Source: an uncultured Rhodobacter sp.
Lineage (GTDB): Bacteria; Pseudomonadota; Alphaproteobacteria; Rhodobacterales; Rhodobacteraceae
Length of the DNA stretch: 64,000 bases
Assembly: GCA_945952585.1 (NCBI GenBank)
Contig: CAMFII010000001.1
Location: 124,001-188,000 of the forward strand
Reading direction: 5' to 3'
Positions 44,995 through 52,900 of this stretch are shown here, piece after piece. Position 1 is the first letter of the stretch. Each line of letters starts with the position of its first letter. The position numbers were made by a program, and so were the translations under genes. The notes under the pieces were generated by a model. The model was not told the DNA's origin. It searched no databases and was given only the letters and a program-made list of their open reading frames with translations.

Positions 44995-46962
44995 ATGACC
45001 GCAGCCGCGAAAGAACAGCCCTGGCTCTTCCGGACCTATGCCGGCCATTCCACGGCAGCGGCCTCGAACGCGCTTTACCGGACGAACCTGGCCAAGGGGC
45101 AGACGGGCCTGTCGGTGGCCTTCGACCTGCCCACCCAGACCGGCTATGACAGCGACCACGAGCTCGCGAAGGGCGAGGTCGGCAAGGTCGGTGTCCCGGT
45201 CAGCCATCTGGGCGACATGCGCGCCCTGTTCCAGGACATCCCGCTGGAACAGATGAACACCTCGATGACGATCAACGCGACTGCGCCCTGGCTCCTCGCG
45301 CTCTACATCGCCGTGGCCGAGGAACAGGGGGCCGATGTCACGAAGCTCCAGGGCACCGTCCAGAACGACATCATCAAGGAATACCTGTCGCGCGGCACCT
45401 ATATCTGTCCGCCGAAACCCAGCTTGCGCATGATCACCGATGTTGCCGCTTACACCCAGCAGCACCTGCCCAAGTGGAACCCGATGAACGTCTGCTCCTA
45501 CCACCTGCAGGAAGCAGGGGCGACGCCCGAGCAGGAATTGGCCTTCGCGCTCGCCACCGCCTGCGCGGTGCTCGATGACCTGAAAGGGAAAGTTCCTGCG
45601 GCCGATTTCCCCAACATGGTCGGCCGCATCTCGTTCTTCGTGAACGCCGGCATCCGCTTCGTGACCGAGATGTGCAAGATGCGGGCCTTCGTCGACCTCT
45701 GGGATGAGATCCTACAGGACCGCTACGGCATCGCAGACGCCAAGTACCGCCGCTTCCGCTACGGGGTGCAGGTCAACTCGCTTGGCCTGACCGAGCAGCA
45801 GCCCGAGAACAACGTCTACCGCATCCTGCTGGAAATGCTGGCGGTGACGCTCTCGAAAAAGGCCCGGGCCCGCGCCGTACAGCTTCCCGCCTGGAACGAG
45901 GCGCTCGGCCTGCCGCGCCCCTGGGACCAGCAATGGTCGCTCCGGATGCAGCAGATCCTCGCCTACGAGACCGACCTGCTGGAATATGACGACCTCTTCG
46001 ACGGCAACCCGGCGGTCGACCGCAAGGTGGCAGAGCTGAAGGACGGCGCCCGCGCCGAGCTCGCCCAGATCGACGCCATGGGCGGTGCAGTGGCAGCCAT
46101 CGAATACATGAAGTCGCGGCTGGTCGAGTCCAACTCCGAACGTCTGTCCCGGATCGAGGCCAAGGAAACCGTCGTGGTCGGCGTCAACCGCTGGACCGAG
46201 GCCGCGCCCTCGCCGCTGACCGCCGGTGACGGCGCGATCATGGTGGTGGACGAGGCGGCGGAACGCGACCAGCTGGAACGCCTCGCCGCCTGGCGCGCGG
46301 CGCGAGACGACGGCAAGGTCAAGGCCGCGCTGGAGGCTGTACGCCAGGCTGCGACGAGCGGCGCGAACATCATGCCGCCGTCGATCGCCGCCGCGAAGGC
46401 CGGGGCGACCACCGGTGAATGGGGCGACGTGGTGCGCAAGGCCTTCGGCCAGTATCGCGGCCCGACCGGCGTGTCGAAGAACCCCTCGAACCGCACCGAG
46501 GGCCTCGACCCGATCCGCGAGGCGGTCGATGCGGTCTCGGCCAAGCTTGGCCGCAAGCTCAAGTTCCTGGTGGGCAAGCCCGGCCTCGACGGCCATTCCA
46601 ACGGCGCCGAACAGATCGCCGCCCGCGCCCGCGACTGCGGCATGGACATCCATTACGAGGGCATTCGCCTGACCCCGGCCGAGATCGTCTCGGCCGCCGC
46701 CGACCAGCAGGCGCATGTCGTGGGCCTGTCGATCCTGTCGGGCAGCCACCTTCCGCTGATCGCCGAGGTGATGGACCGCATGCGCGCCGGCGGCCTCGCC
46801 GACGTGCCGGTCGTCGTCGGCGGCATCATCCCGGAAGAGGATGCCGCCCGCCTGCGGGCCATGGGTGTCGCCTCGGTCTACACGCCCAAGGATTTCGAGC
46901 TGAACCGCATCATGCTCGACATCGTGGCGTTGGTGGATGCCCGTCCGATCGCCGCCGAGTGA
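44995..46962 (+). CDS. ecm: Ethylmalonyl-CoA mutase
   Basis: Adenosylcobalamin-dependent mutase that converts (2R)-ethylmalonyl-CoA to methylsuccinyl-CoA in the ethylmalonyl-CoA pathway. The 655-aa protein has an N-terminal TIM-barrel substrate domain (SVAFDLPTQTGYDSDH, TSMTINATAPWLLALY) and a C-terminal B12-binding domain with GLDGHSNG at 530-537 (the lower-ligand His534 within D-x-H-x-x-G) and LSILSGSH. The ATG at 44995 is the first in-frame start. The 219-base region upstream contains TTGACA at 44927-44932, a possible -35, but no clear -10. The encoded cobalamin genes at 11024 fit its need. Confidence 0.97.
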   Translation: MTAAAKEQPWLFRTYAGHSTAAASNALYRTNLAKGQTGLSVAFDLPTQTGYDSDHELAKGEVGKVGVPVSHLGDMRALFQDIPLEQMNTSMTINATAPWLLALYIAVAEEQGADVTKLQGTVQNDIIKEYLSRGTYICPPKPSLRMITDVAAYTQQHLPKWNPMNVCSYHLQEAGATPEQELAFALATACAVLDDLKGKVPAADFPNMVGRISFFVNAGIRFVTEMCKMRAFVDLWDEILQDRYGIADAKYRRFRYGVQVNSLGLTEQQPENNVYRILLEMLAVTLSKKARARAVQLPAWNEALGLPRPWDQQWSLRMQQILAYETDLLEYDDLFDGNPAVDRKVAELKDGARAELAQIDAMGGAVAAIEYMKSRLVESNSERLSRIEAKETVVVGVNRWTEAAPSPLTAGDGAIMVVDEAAERDQLERLAAWRAARDDGKVKAALEAVRQAATSGANIMPPSIAAAKAGATTGEWGDVVRKAFGQYRGPTGVSKNPSNRTEGLDPIREAVDAVSAKLGRKLKFLVGKPGLDGHSNGAEQIAARARDCGMDIHYEGIRLTPAEIVSAAADQQAHVVGLSILSGSHLPLIAEVMDRMRAGGLADVPVVVGGIIPEEDAARLRAMGVASVYTPKDFELNRIMLDIVALVDARPIAAE

Positions 46963-46963
46963 C

Positions 46964-46977
46964 TTGATCCGGGTCAA
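46964..46977 (+). promoter_or_regulatory. FNR/FnrL-type binding site
   Basis: TTGATCCGGGTCAA (TTGAT-N4-GTCAA) matches the FNR consensus TTGAT-N4-ATCAA at 9 of 10 positions. Its centre is 41.5 bases before a start point near 47012 that would be set by TATCTC at 47000-47005, the geometry of FNR-activated class II promoters. It begins two bases after the ecm stop and points at the DUF6455 gene. Confidence 0.65.
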
Positions 46978-47036
46978 GGTCGAGGACCTCCGTCTCGTCT
47001 ATCTCCCAATCTCGGGGGATATCTTTACGGAGACCA

Positions 47037-47399
47037 ATGGTGTTTGAACGCCTGCGCATGATGTTCGACCTCTGGCGCGACCAGCGCGAGATTGATGCCC
47101 TCAGTGACCGCGAAGTCGAGGATCTGGGCCTGACCCGCGACCAGCTTCGCGCCTTTGCCCGCGTTCCGATGGACGTGCCCGAGCGGCTTGTCGCCATGGC
47201 TGCGATCTTTGGCCAGACCGAGGCCGACGTGAAGCGGAACTACGCAGACTATCTCGAACTGCTCGAGGTCTGCGTCCGCTGCGGCGCACGCCAGCAATGC
47301 GTCGAGACACTCGACGACTTCGCAACCGCAAGACCGGATGCCTGCGGTTTCTGCCCCAATGCGGGCAGCTACCAGCGCATGGCCGGTATCGCCGCCTGA
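47037..47399 (+). CDS. DUF6455-family cysteine-rich small protein
   Basis: A 120-aa cytosolic protein. The N-terminal half is helical (LSDREVEDLGLTRDQL, similar to DUF1127-like segments). The C-terminal half has a cysteine pattern Cys79-x2-Cys82-x5-Cys88-x14-Cys103-x2-Cys106 (CVRCGARQQC...CGFCPNAG) that could hold a zinc ion or Fe-S cluster. The function is unknown. The FNR-type box 60-73 bases upstream predicts induction at low oxygen. ACGGAGA precedes ATG 47037. A double-hairpin element follows. Confidence 0.8.
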   Translation: MVFERLRMMFDLWRDQREIDALSDREVEDLGLTRDQLRAFARVPMDVPERLVAMAAIFGQTEADVKRNYADYLELLEVCVRCGARQQCVETLDDFATARPDACGFCPNAGSYQRMAGIAA

Positions 47400-47411
47400 T
47401 CCGGGCACTAC

Positions 47412-47459
47412 CAAAAGTTTCTTCGAAGAAATTTGCCAAAAGCCTTCCAAGGCTTTTGG
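47412..47459. repeat. AT-rich double-hairpin element, copy 4
   Basis: TTTCTTCGAAGAAA, a perfect 14-base palindrome (47418-47431), is followed after 4 bases by CCAAAAGCCTT (47436-47446) pairing perfectly with AAGGCTTTTGG (47449-47459) over 11 bp with a 2-base loop. It is the most regular member of the family and lies just after the DUF6455 gene, where it would work as a terminator. Confidence 0.75.
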
Positions 47460-47494
47460 TCCCAGTATGCTCGGCCGCCTGATTAAACAAAAGT

Positions 47495-47528
47495 GTTGAA
47501 CGATAGCAACTCCGTGCTATCGTTCAAC
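47495..47528. promoter_or_regulatory. Perfect 14-bp inverted repeat, probable ArsR operator
   Basis: GTTGAACGATAGCA (47495-47508) is repeated exactly inverted as TGCTATCGTTCAAC (47515-47528) with a 6-base spacer. It ends 4 bases before the regulator's ATG and would cover the promoter or start region, so binding should block its own expression. Confidence 0.75.
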
Positions 47529-47531
47529 ATC

Positions 47532-47924
47532 ATGGTTGAATCAGAATCACCCCAACTCGACACCCTGTTCAATGCCCTCGGCGATCCGACGCGGCGCGAC
47601 ATGCTGCGCCAACTGGCTGAGGGCGAACGGACCGTCACCGAACTTGCTGCGCCCTACGACATGTCGCTGGCCGCAGCGTCGCGCCATATCAAGGTGCTGG
47701 AAAGCGCCGGGCTGATCCAGCGCGAGGTTCGCTGGCGCACGCATTACTGCCGGCTCAACGCCGGACCGCTGGCGGCCGCCCAGGACTGGCTCGCCTTCTA
47801 CGAACGCTTCTGGACCACGCGCCTCGACATCCTCGACCGCCTGCTGCGCGAGGAGGATGCGAAATCGCGCCCGCCACCTGCCCCGCCAAGACCCCACCCT
47901 GAACCCCCCGGAGACAAATCATGA
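47532..47924 (+). CDS. ArsR-family transcriptional regulator
   Basis: A 130-aa winged-helix repressor. The HTH (TVTELAAPYDMSLAAASRHIKVLESAGL) is typical of the ArsR subgroup linked to SRPBCC proteins; no metal-binding cysteine motif is present, so it probably responds to another signal. The C-terminus is a proline-rich tail. ATG 47532 is 4 bases after the inverted repeat and has no Shine-Dalgarno, suggesting leaderless or strongly regulated translation; the frame upstream of it is non-coding. It overlaps the next gene by ATGA. Confidence 0.9.
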   Translation: MVESESPQLDTLFNALGDPTRRDMLRQLAEGERTVTELAAPYDMSLAAASRHIKVLESAGLIQREVRWRTHYCRLNAGPLAAAQDWLAFYERFWTTRLDILDRLLREEDAKSRPPPAPPRPHPEPPGDKS

Positions 47925-48454
47925 CCCAGCTGGCCGATCGCGGCGCCTATGGCACGCTCCTCGAACCCACGACCTTCCGCATCGAACGCCGCCTTCCCGG
48001 CCCGATCGAGCGGGTCTGGTCTTATCTGACCGACAGCGACCTGCGCCAGAAATGGCTCGCCTCTGGGGTGATGGACCTCAAGGTCGGCGCCCCCTTCGAA
48101 CTCGTCTGGCAAAACGACCGGCTTACCGATGACCCCGGCAAGCGCCCCGAAGAGTTCGGCGAAGAGCACCGGATGACAAGCCGCATCTTGCAGGTCGATG
48201 CGCCGAGGAAACTGGTGTTCTCGTGGTTCGAAACTGGCGAGGTGACGATGGAACTCGTCCCCGATGGCGACGAGGTGCTCCTCACTCTCACCCACCGGCG
48301 CCTGTCGGGCCGCTCGGGCCTTCTCAGCGTCTCGGCCGGCTGGCACGCGCATCTCGACGTACTGGCAGCCCGCCTTGCCGGCGTCCCCTTCGGCACCTTC
48401 TGGGACAAGTGGCGCGCGCTGAAGGAGGACTATACTCGCCGCATCCCCGAATGA
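47921..48454 (+). CDS. SRPBCC-family (AHSA1-like) protein
   Basis: A 177-aa protein of the START/Bet v1 fold (SRPBCC, activator-of-Hsp90-like subfamily): ERRLPGPIERVWSYLTDSDLRQKWLASG at the start and the C-terminal helix GWHAHLDVLAARLAG. These proteins bind hydrophobic ligands in a cavity. It overlaps the ArsR gene by ATGA, a very common regulator-ligand-binding pairing in which the ArsR protein controls the pair. The ligand is unknown. Confidence 0.85.
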   Translation: MTQLADRGAYGTLLEPTTFRIERRLPGPIERVWSYLTDSDLRQKWLASGVMDLKVGAPFELVWQNDRLTDDPGKRPEEFGEEHRMTSRILQVDAPRKLVFSWFETGEVTMELVPDGDEVLLTLTHRRLSGRSGLLSVSAGWHAHLDVLAARLAGVPFGTFWDKWRALKEDYTRRIPE

Positions 48455-48461
48455 TTTCTTT

Positions 48462-48493
48462 CCGGGGCGGGCGTCCTGTTGAGCCCGCCCCGG
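48462..48493 (+). terminator. GC hairpin after the ArsR-SRPBCC pair
   Basis: CCGGGGCGGGC (48462-48472) pairs perfectly with GCCCGCCCCGG (48483-48493) across a 10-base loop, 7 bases beyond the stop. No T-tract follows. It probably stops or slows transcription. Confidence 0.6.
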
Positions 48494-48591
48494 CAACCAG
48501 ACGCTTTCCAGCCCCGCTTTTCCCCGCTATCCCATGACGTTAACCCAGATTCCGCGCCTCCTGCCGGATATGGGCGTCAGGGAGCCCAAGA

Positions 48592-49296
48592 ATGACCGTC
48601 CATATCGGCGCGAAACCCGGCGACATCGCCGAAACCGTCCTTTTGCCCGGTGATCCCTACCGCGCCCGGTGGGCGGCAGAGACCTTCCTCAAGGATGCAC
48701 GGCTGGTGAACGAGGTGCGCGGCATGCTCGGCTTCACCGGCACCTGGAAGGGCCATCCGGTGACCATCCACGGCACCGGCATGGGCATGCCGTCGCTGTC
48801 GATCTACGTCAACGAGCTGATCCGCGACTATGACGCCAAGACCTTGATCCGCATCGGTTCTGCGGGCGGCATGCAGGAGCGGGTGAAGGTCCGCGACGTG
48901 GTGCTCGCCATGTCCGCCTCGACCCTCTCCACCCCCTCGCGCGGCATCTTCCGCGAGCTGAACTTCGCCCCGACGGCCGATTTCGGCCTGCTCAAGGGGG
49001 CGTGGGAGGCTGGCAGCCGCATGGGCGTCGGCCTCCATGCCGGGCCGATCTATTCCTCGGACGTTTTCTATGACGAACGTCCAGACTTGAACGAGCAGAT
49101 GCGCCGCCATGGCATCCTTTGCGTCGAGATGGAAGCGGCCGAGCTTTACACCCTCGCCGCCCGCTACAACCGCCGCGCGCTGGCCGTCCTGACCATCTCC
49201 GACCACCTCCTGACCGGCGAGGAACTGCCCTCCGCCGACCGCGAGAAAAGCTTCGGCGACATGGTCGAGATCGCGCTGTCCGCCGCCTTCGCCTGA
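48592..49296 (+). CDS. deoD: Purine nucleoside phosphorylase, hexameric DeoD type
   Basis: A 234-aa phosphorylase of the PNP/UDP family 1. Motifs: [21 protein letters not shown] and [14 protein letters not shown]. The catalytic Asp is in [10 protein letters not shown]. It converts inosine, guanosine and adenosine (bacterial hexameric enzymes also accept adenosine). It belongs to a different family from the trimeric enzyme at 36187, so the organism has two purine phosphorylases. The gene stands alone between the SRPBCC gene and the reductase. Confidence 0.95.
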   Translation: MTVHIGAKPGDIAETVLLPGDPYRARWAAETFLKDARLVNEVRGMLGFTGTWKGHPVTIHGTGMGMPSLSIYVNELIRDYDAKTLIRIGSAGGMQERVKVRDVVLAMSASTLSTPSRGIFRELNFAPTADFGLLKGAWEAGSRMGVGLHAGPIYSSDVFYDERPDLNEQMRRHGILCVEMEAAELYTLAARYNRRALAVLTISDHLLTGEELPSADREKSFGDMVEIALSAAFA

Positions 49297-49372
49297 CGTC
49301 CTCCGCTTTCGGTCTTGACCCGACCGCCGCGTCGCCGTTTCCTCCGCCGTCCCCGGAAAGAAGGAGCAGGCG

Positions 49373-50350
49373 ATGCGCAAACGGCGACTTGGTGCAGGCG
49401 GACCCGAGGTTTCGGCGATCGGCCTTGGCTGCATGAGCTTCGGCGGCATCTTCGGCCCCACGACCGAGGCGGAGAGCTTTGCCTGCCTTGACGCCGCGCT
49501 CGACCATGGCATCGACTTTCTCGATACGGCCAACATCTACGGCATGGGCGTTTCTGAAACCGTCATGGGACGCTGGATGGCCTCGCGCAAGCCAAAGGTG
49601 GTGATCGCGACCAAGGCTTCGATCGTGCGCGGCGGTGGCTTCGACAATTCCGAAGGGCACCTTCGGGCCGAACTGGACGGATCGCTCAAGCGCATGGGCG
49701 TAGACCGGGTGGACCTGTTCTACATCCACCGCCGCGAGCAGGCCCGCCCGATCGAAGAGGTGGTCGGAACGCTGAAGGCATTGATCCAGGAGGGTAAAAT
49801 CGGCGGCTACGGCCTGTCCGAGGTTTCGCCCACCACGCTCCGCCGCGCGCATGCGGTGCATCCCTGCATGGCGGTGCAGAACGAATACTCGCTCTGGACG
49901 CGCCTGCCCGAGCTTGGGCTGATCCGCACCTGCGCCGAACTTGGCGTTGCCTTCGTGCCCTTCTCGCCGCTTGCACGCGGCGCCCTCGGAACGCCGATGG
50001 CTGATCCCGCAACCTTCGCGAAGGACGATTTCCGCGCCACGATCCCGCGGTTCCATGCCCCGAACTGGCCCGGAAACCGCAAGCACATCGCCGCCTTCAC
50101 CGATTTCTGCGCCGCGCACGGCTGGCCCGTCCCGGCCGTCGCCCTGGCCTGGATCCTCGACCGCGGCGACCACCTGATCCCGATTCCCGGCACGCGGACA
50201 GCCGGGCACCTTGCCGCCTGGGCGGGGGCCGATGACATCCGCCTGACGGAAGCCGACCGCGCCGAGATCGACCGCCTGCTGCCCGCAGGCTGGGCGCATG
50301 GCGACCGTTACGGCGACGATCAGGCGAAGAATGTCGAGCGCTATTGCTAG
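49373..50350 (+). CDS. Aldo/keto reductase
   Basis: A 325-aa NADPH-dependent (beta/alpha)8-barrel oxidoreductase. The catalytic tetrad residues appear as FLDTANIYG (Asp, Tyr), KVVIATKAS (Lys) and FYIHRREQ (His). The opening LGAGGPEVSAIGLGCMSFGG is typical of the AKR11/13-like subgroup. AAGGAGCAGGCG precedes ATG 49373. The substrate is not evident; aldehydes from stress are common. Confidence 0.9.
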   Translation: MRKRRLGAGGPEVSAIGLGCMSFGGIFGPTTEAESFACLDAALDHGIDFLDTANIYGMGVSETVMGRWMASRKPKVVIATKASIVRGGGFDNSEGHLRAELDGSLKRMGVDRVDLFYIHRREQARPIEEVVGTLKALIQEGKIGGYGLSEVSPTTLRRAHAVHPCMAVQNEYSLWTRLPELGLIRTCAELGVAFVPFSPLARGALGTPMADPATFAKDDFRATIPRFHAPNWPGNRKHIAAFTDFCAAHGWPVPAVALAWILDRGDHLIPIPGTRTAGHLAAWAGADDIRLTEADRAEIDRLLPAGWAHGDRYGDDQAKNVERYC

Positions 50351-50353
50351 GGC

Positions 50354-51070
50354 TCAGACCTCCTCGGCCCGCCCATGCGGCGGGTCGGGGTGCAGCGCCG
50401 CGATCTCGGCCGCCACCAGCGCCTGCAATTTCCATAGATAGGCATCATGGATGCCGAGCATTTCAAGGTGTTCGACGGTGTTGCGCAGGTAGGCGGCGCC
50501 ACTGCCGACATGGCCGCAGGCCCGCGCCAGCCGGGCGGCCTGCTCCTCGATCGGCAGATGAATGTAATAGGGATCGTTTCGGGGGGCACAGTAGAAAGCC
50601 AGCGCCTGAAAGCGATCACTTCCGTGGCGCACGGTCAGCCATCGGACCGAGGGCATGTCCTCGTGATAGGCAACCTCGCGTTCGAACAGCCGCAGCATCC
50701 GCCCCAGGCGATCATCATCGGGGATCCGGTAGGCAACGCCAATGCATGATCCGCCCTGCTGCAGCGCCAGCATCAGGCCGGGTTGCTCGGGGCTTGCGCG
50801 CCAGCGGTCGATGTCCAGACAGAAGGATCGTCGCCAGCCGTGCGCGATGACCCGGCGCGCTTCGATATGGTCGAAGGCCGGCTTCCAAATGAGCGAGCCA
50901 TAGGCAAAAACATGGAAGGGCTGTCCCTCGATCTGCTGCAGGAAGGCCCGCGCAAAGGACTCGCGCTCGTTCGGGCACAGTTCGACAAGGTTCTTGTCGG
51001 GGCCGGGATCTGCCACCTCGCGCTCGACCCGCGCAACAAGGTCCTCGGTCAGGGACAGCTGGCGCGGCAT
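50354..51070 (-). CDS. ChaC-like gamma-glutamylcyclotransferase
   Basis: A 238-aa protein of the ChaC family that degrades glutathione to 5-oxoproline and cysteinylglycine. The binding loop FAYGSLIWKP (near residue 57) and the conserved acidic residue in EREVAYHE are present. The start is ATG 51070 (MPRQLSL) rather than a TTG at 51076. Convergent with the reductase gene. Confidence 0.88.
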   Translation of the reverse strand: MPRQLSLTEDLVARVEREVADPGPDKNLVELCPNERESFARAFLQQIEGQPFHVFAYGSLIWKPAFDHIEARRVIAHGWRRSFCLDIDRWRASPEQPGLMLALQQGGSCIGVAYRIPDDDRLGRMLRLFEREVAYHEDMPSVRWLTVRHGSDRFQALAFYCAPRNDPYYIHLPIEEQAARLARACGHVGSGAAYLRNTVEHLEMLGIHDAYLWKLQALVAAEIAALHPDPPHGRAEEV

Positions 51071-51121
51071 CTGCAATCGCTCGGTCTCATCATTCGACCG
51101 TCGCGCCAGAGCGAGAGCCTG

Positions 51122-51328
51122 TCAATCCTCGGCCGCATCCTTCAGGCAATCGCGCGGAGTTTTCCCGCCAGGCAGATCGACTTCAGCCCCGCAGGCGGCA
51201 CATCGCCAATGGTCCGGAGCCGTGGCGCGATCAAGACGCCAGAGGCATTGGCGCGTCAGCGTCGAACGACGGCGCATCAGCCACAGGGCGACAAAGACGG
51301 CGATCAGGCCAAGAGGCAAAAGGAACAT
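51122..51328 (-). CDS. Membrane-anchored zinc-ribbon-like protein (short paralogue)
   Basis: A 68-aa protein with one membrane helix (residues 3-18), then a basic turn and a cysteine domain with Cys28, Cys43, Cys46, Cys61 (RQCLWR, WRCAACGAEV, DCLKD). This could hold one zinc ion. It is clearly related to the longer neighbour at 51371 (shared R-x-C-x-W ... W-x-C-x-x-C ... P-x-x-C-L pattern). ATG 51328 is used; no Shine-Dalgarno is seen and an in-frame TTG at 51355 is possible. Confidence 0.6.
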   Translation of the reverse strand: MFLLPLGLIAVFVALWLMRRRSTLTRQCLWRLDRATAPDHWRCAACGAEVDLPGGKTPRDCLKDAAED

Positions 51329-51370
51329 TCGGCACAAGTGCCCGCAGAAAGACAACCGCGCAAGGGCAAG

Positions 51371-51850
51371 TCAGGCAGTGCGCAAGCAGATACCGGGCGA
51401 GACCTCGTGTTCAGTTGTGCAAGTTGCGCTGCAACGTGTGCAGAACCATTCGGTTCCGGTCCCGTCCGCCGCAGCCTGAAGCTGCTTCCAGGCACAGCGC
51501 CGGGTAAGGGACGTCGCAAAGGTGCGACCGGGTTCGGCATACTTTCGGGTCTTTATCCGCACCTTGCCGGGCACGCCCCGCGGCGCCTTCGAGACCGAGG
51601 CAGCCACCGCGTGCCCGACCCGTGCCGGCGCAGGCGGCGCCTTGGCGACCGTGTGCCGGTCAAGCCCCCACCGAGCGAGCCGCATCAGGCCCCAACTGAG
51701 CAATATCACACCGAACAGGGCAATGGCTTGGTCCTGTGCATTGTCGAGACCAAGTGCATAGATGAATCCCGTCAGCCCGCTTTGCTCGTGCTGCTGATCG
51801 GCAACCACGATCCAGCGGGACCCTTCGGCAACATGCTTTTCGTCTGCCAT
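51371..51850 (-). CDS. Membrane-anchored zinc-ribbon-like protein (long paralogue)
   Basis: A 159-aa protein with a hydrophobic helix around residues 40-58, a basic proline-rich middle, and a C-terminal cysteine domain (Cys119, Cys137, Cys140, Cys144, Cys155) homologous to that of the 68-aa neighbour (RRCAWK, WFCTRCSATC, GICLRT). The function is unknown. The two genes lie in the same direction with a 42-base gap and probably form an operon; a family of small Rhodobacteraceae proteins with this RC.W ... CxxC pattern seems to exist. Confidence 0.65.
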   Translation of the reverse strand: MADEKHVAEGSRWIVVADQQHEQSGLTGFIYALGLDNAQDQAIALFGVILLSWGLMRLARWGLDRHTVAKAPPAPARVGHAVAASVSKAPRGVPGKVRIKTRKYAEPGRTFATSLTRRCAWKQLQAAADGTGTEWFCTRCSATCTTEHEVSPGICLRTA

Positions 51851-51924
51851 GGTCGCATCAAGCCCAATAAATCATACCCTTATTGCATGACGATGGGGCC
51901 AAACTGTGTCGAAATCCGCGGCAA

Positions 51925-52692
51925 TCAGACGGCGCTGAATCCATTGTCTACGAAAAGTTGTGCGCCGTTCACGAATTCGGCGTCATCCGAAGCGAGGTAC
52001 AAGGCCGCCCTCGCAATATCCTCGGGACGACCCATCCGACCTTGCGCAGCCCGGATCGCTTCTTCCGACACGTCGACGCCCAATGCCTGCAACTCGCGAA
52101 CCTCGCGCAGGCCATGAGGTGTCTCGATGAAGCCGGGGCAGACGGCATTGCAGCGGATGCCGCGGTCACGGAACTCGACCGCGATGGCACGGGCGAACAT
52201 GTGGCAGGCGCCCTTCGTCGCGTCGTAGAGGACCTCCATCGGCGTGGCATAGACCGCCGAGATCGACGAGGTGCAGACGATCGAGCCGCCGCCCGCAGCC
52301 AGCATGTGCGGCAGCACGGCGCGGGTCATCAGGTACATCGACTTCACGTTCACATCGAAGAGGAAGTCCCAGTCGGTCTCTTCGGTCTCGAGGAACGGTT
52401 TGATGACGATCGTGCCGGCGTGGTTGAAGAGCACCGTCACCGGTCCGAGCGCCGCGACCACCTGTGCCACCGCGGCCTTGACCTCGGCTCCGTCTGCAAC
52501 ATTCGCGCCGGCGAAGACCACGCGATGCCCCGCAGCGGTCAGCTCGGCCGCCAGCGCCTCGCCCCGCGCGGCGTCGCGGTCAATGATGCCGACGGAGGCC
52601 CCCTCTTGCGCGAACAGACGCACGGCGGCCGCGCCGCAGCCCCCCGCCCCGCCCGAGACGATTGCCACCTTGCCTGCAAGTCTTTGACCCAT
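51925..52692 (-). CDS. SDR-family oxidoreductase
   Basis: A 255-aa classical short-chain dehydrogenase. The cofactor motif is SGGAGGCG (13-20), the NHAG stretch is at 90-93, and the catalytic residues are Ser143 and Y156-x3-K160 (YDATK). The aspartate in IIDRD (near 38) favours NAD over NADP. ATG 52692 has GGGGAG upstream. Substrate not assignable. Transcribed divergently from the pyruvyltransferase with a 208-base gap that holds both promoters but no visible known site. Confidence 0.92.
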   Translation of the reverse strand: MGQRLAGKVAIVSGGAGGCGAAAVRLFAQEGASVGIIDRDAARGEALAAELTAAGHRVVFAGANVADGAEVKAAVAQVVAALGPVTVLFNHAGTIVIKPFLETEETDWDFLFDVNVKSMYLMTRAVLPHMLAAGGGSIVCTSSISAVYATPMEVLYDATKGACHMFARAIAVEFRDRGIRCNAVCPGFIETPHGLREVRELQALGVDVSEEAIRAAQGRMGRPEDIARAALYLASDDAEFVNGAQLFVDNGFSAV

Positions 52693-52900
52693 CACATCAT
52701 CTCCCCTTGTTTCGCCAGCGTAACAGGACCGGATTGGCTGTCCATCCCTAGACCGGTTGCCATCTCTTTCGGCAATCAACAGCGGCCCGCGCACCACGGA
52801 GCCGTAAATACTTGTGATCGCAGTTGAAATTTCAGATGCTGGATGCTGCGACGTCGCGACTTTTCTACTCAGGCCATTTCCCTATTCACAGCGAGCTTTT

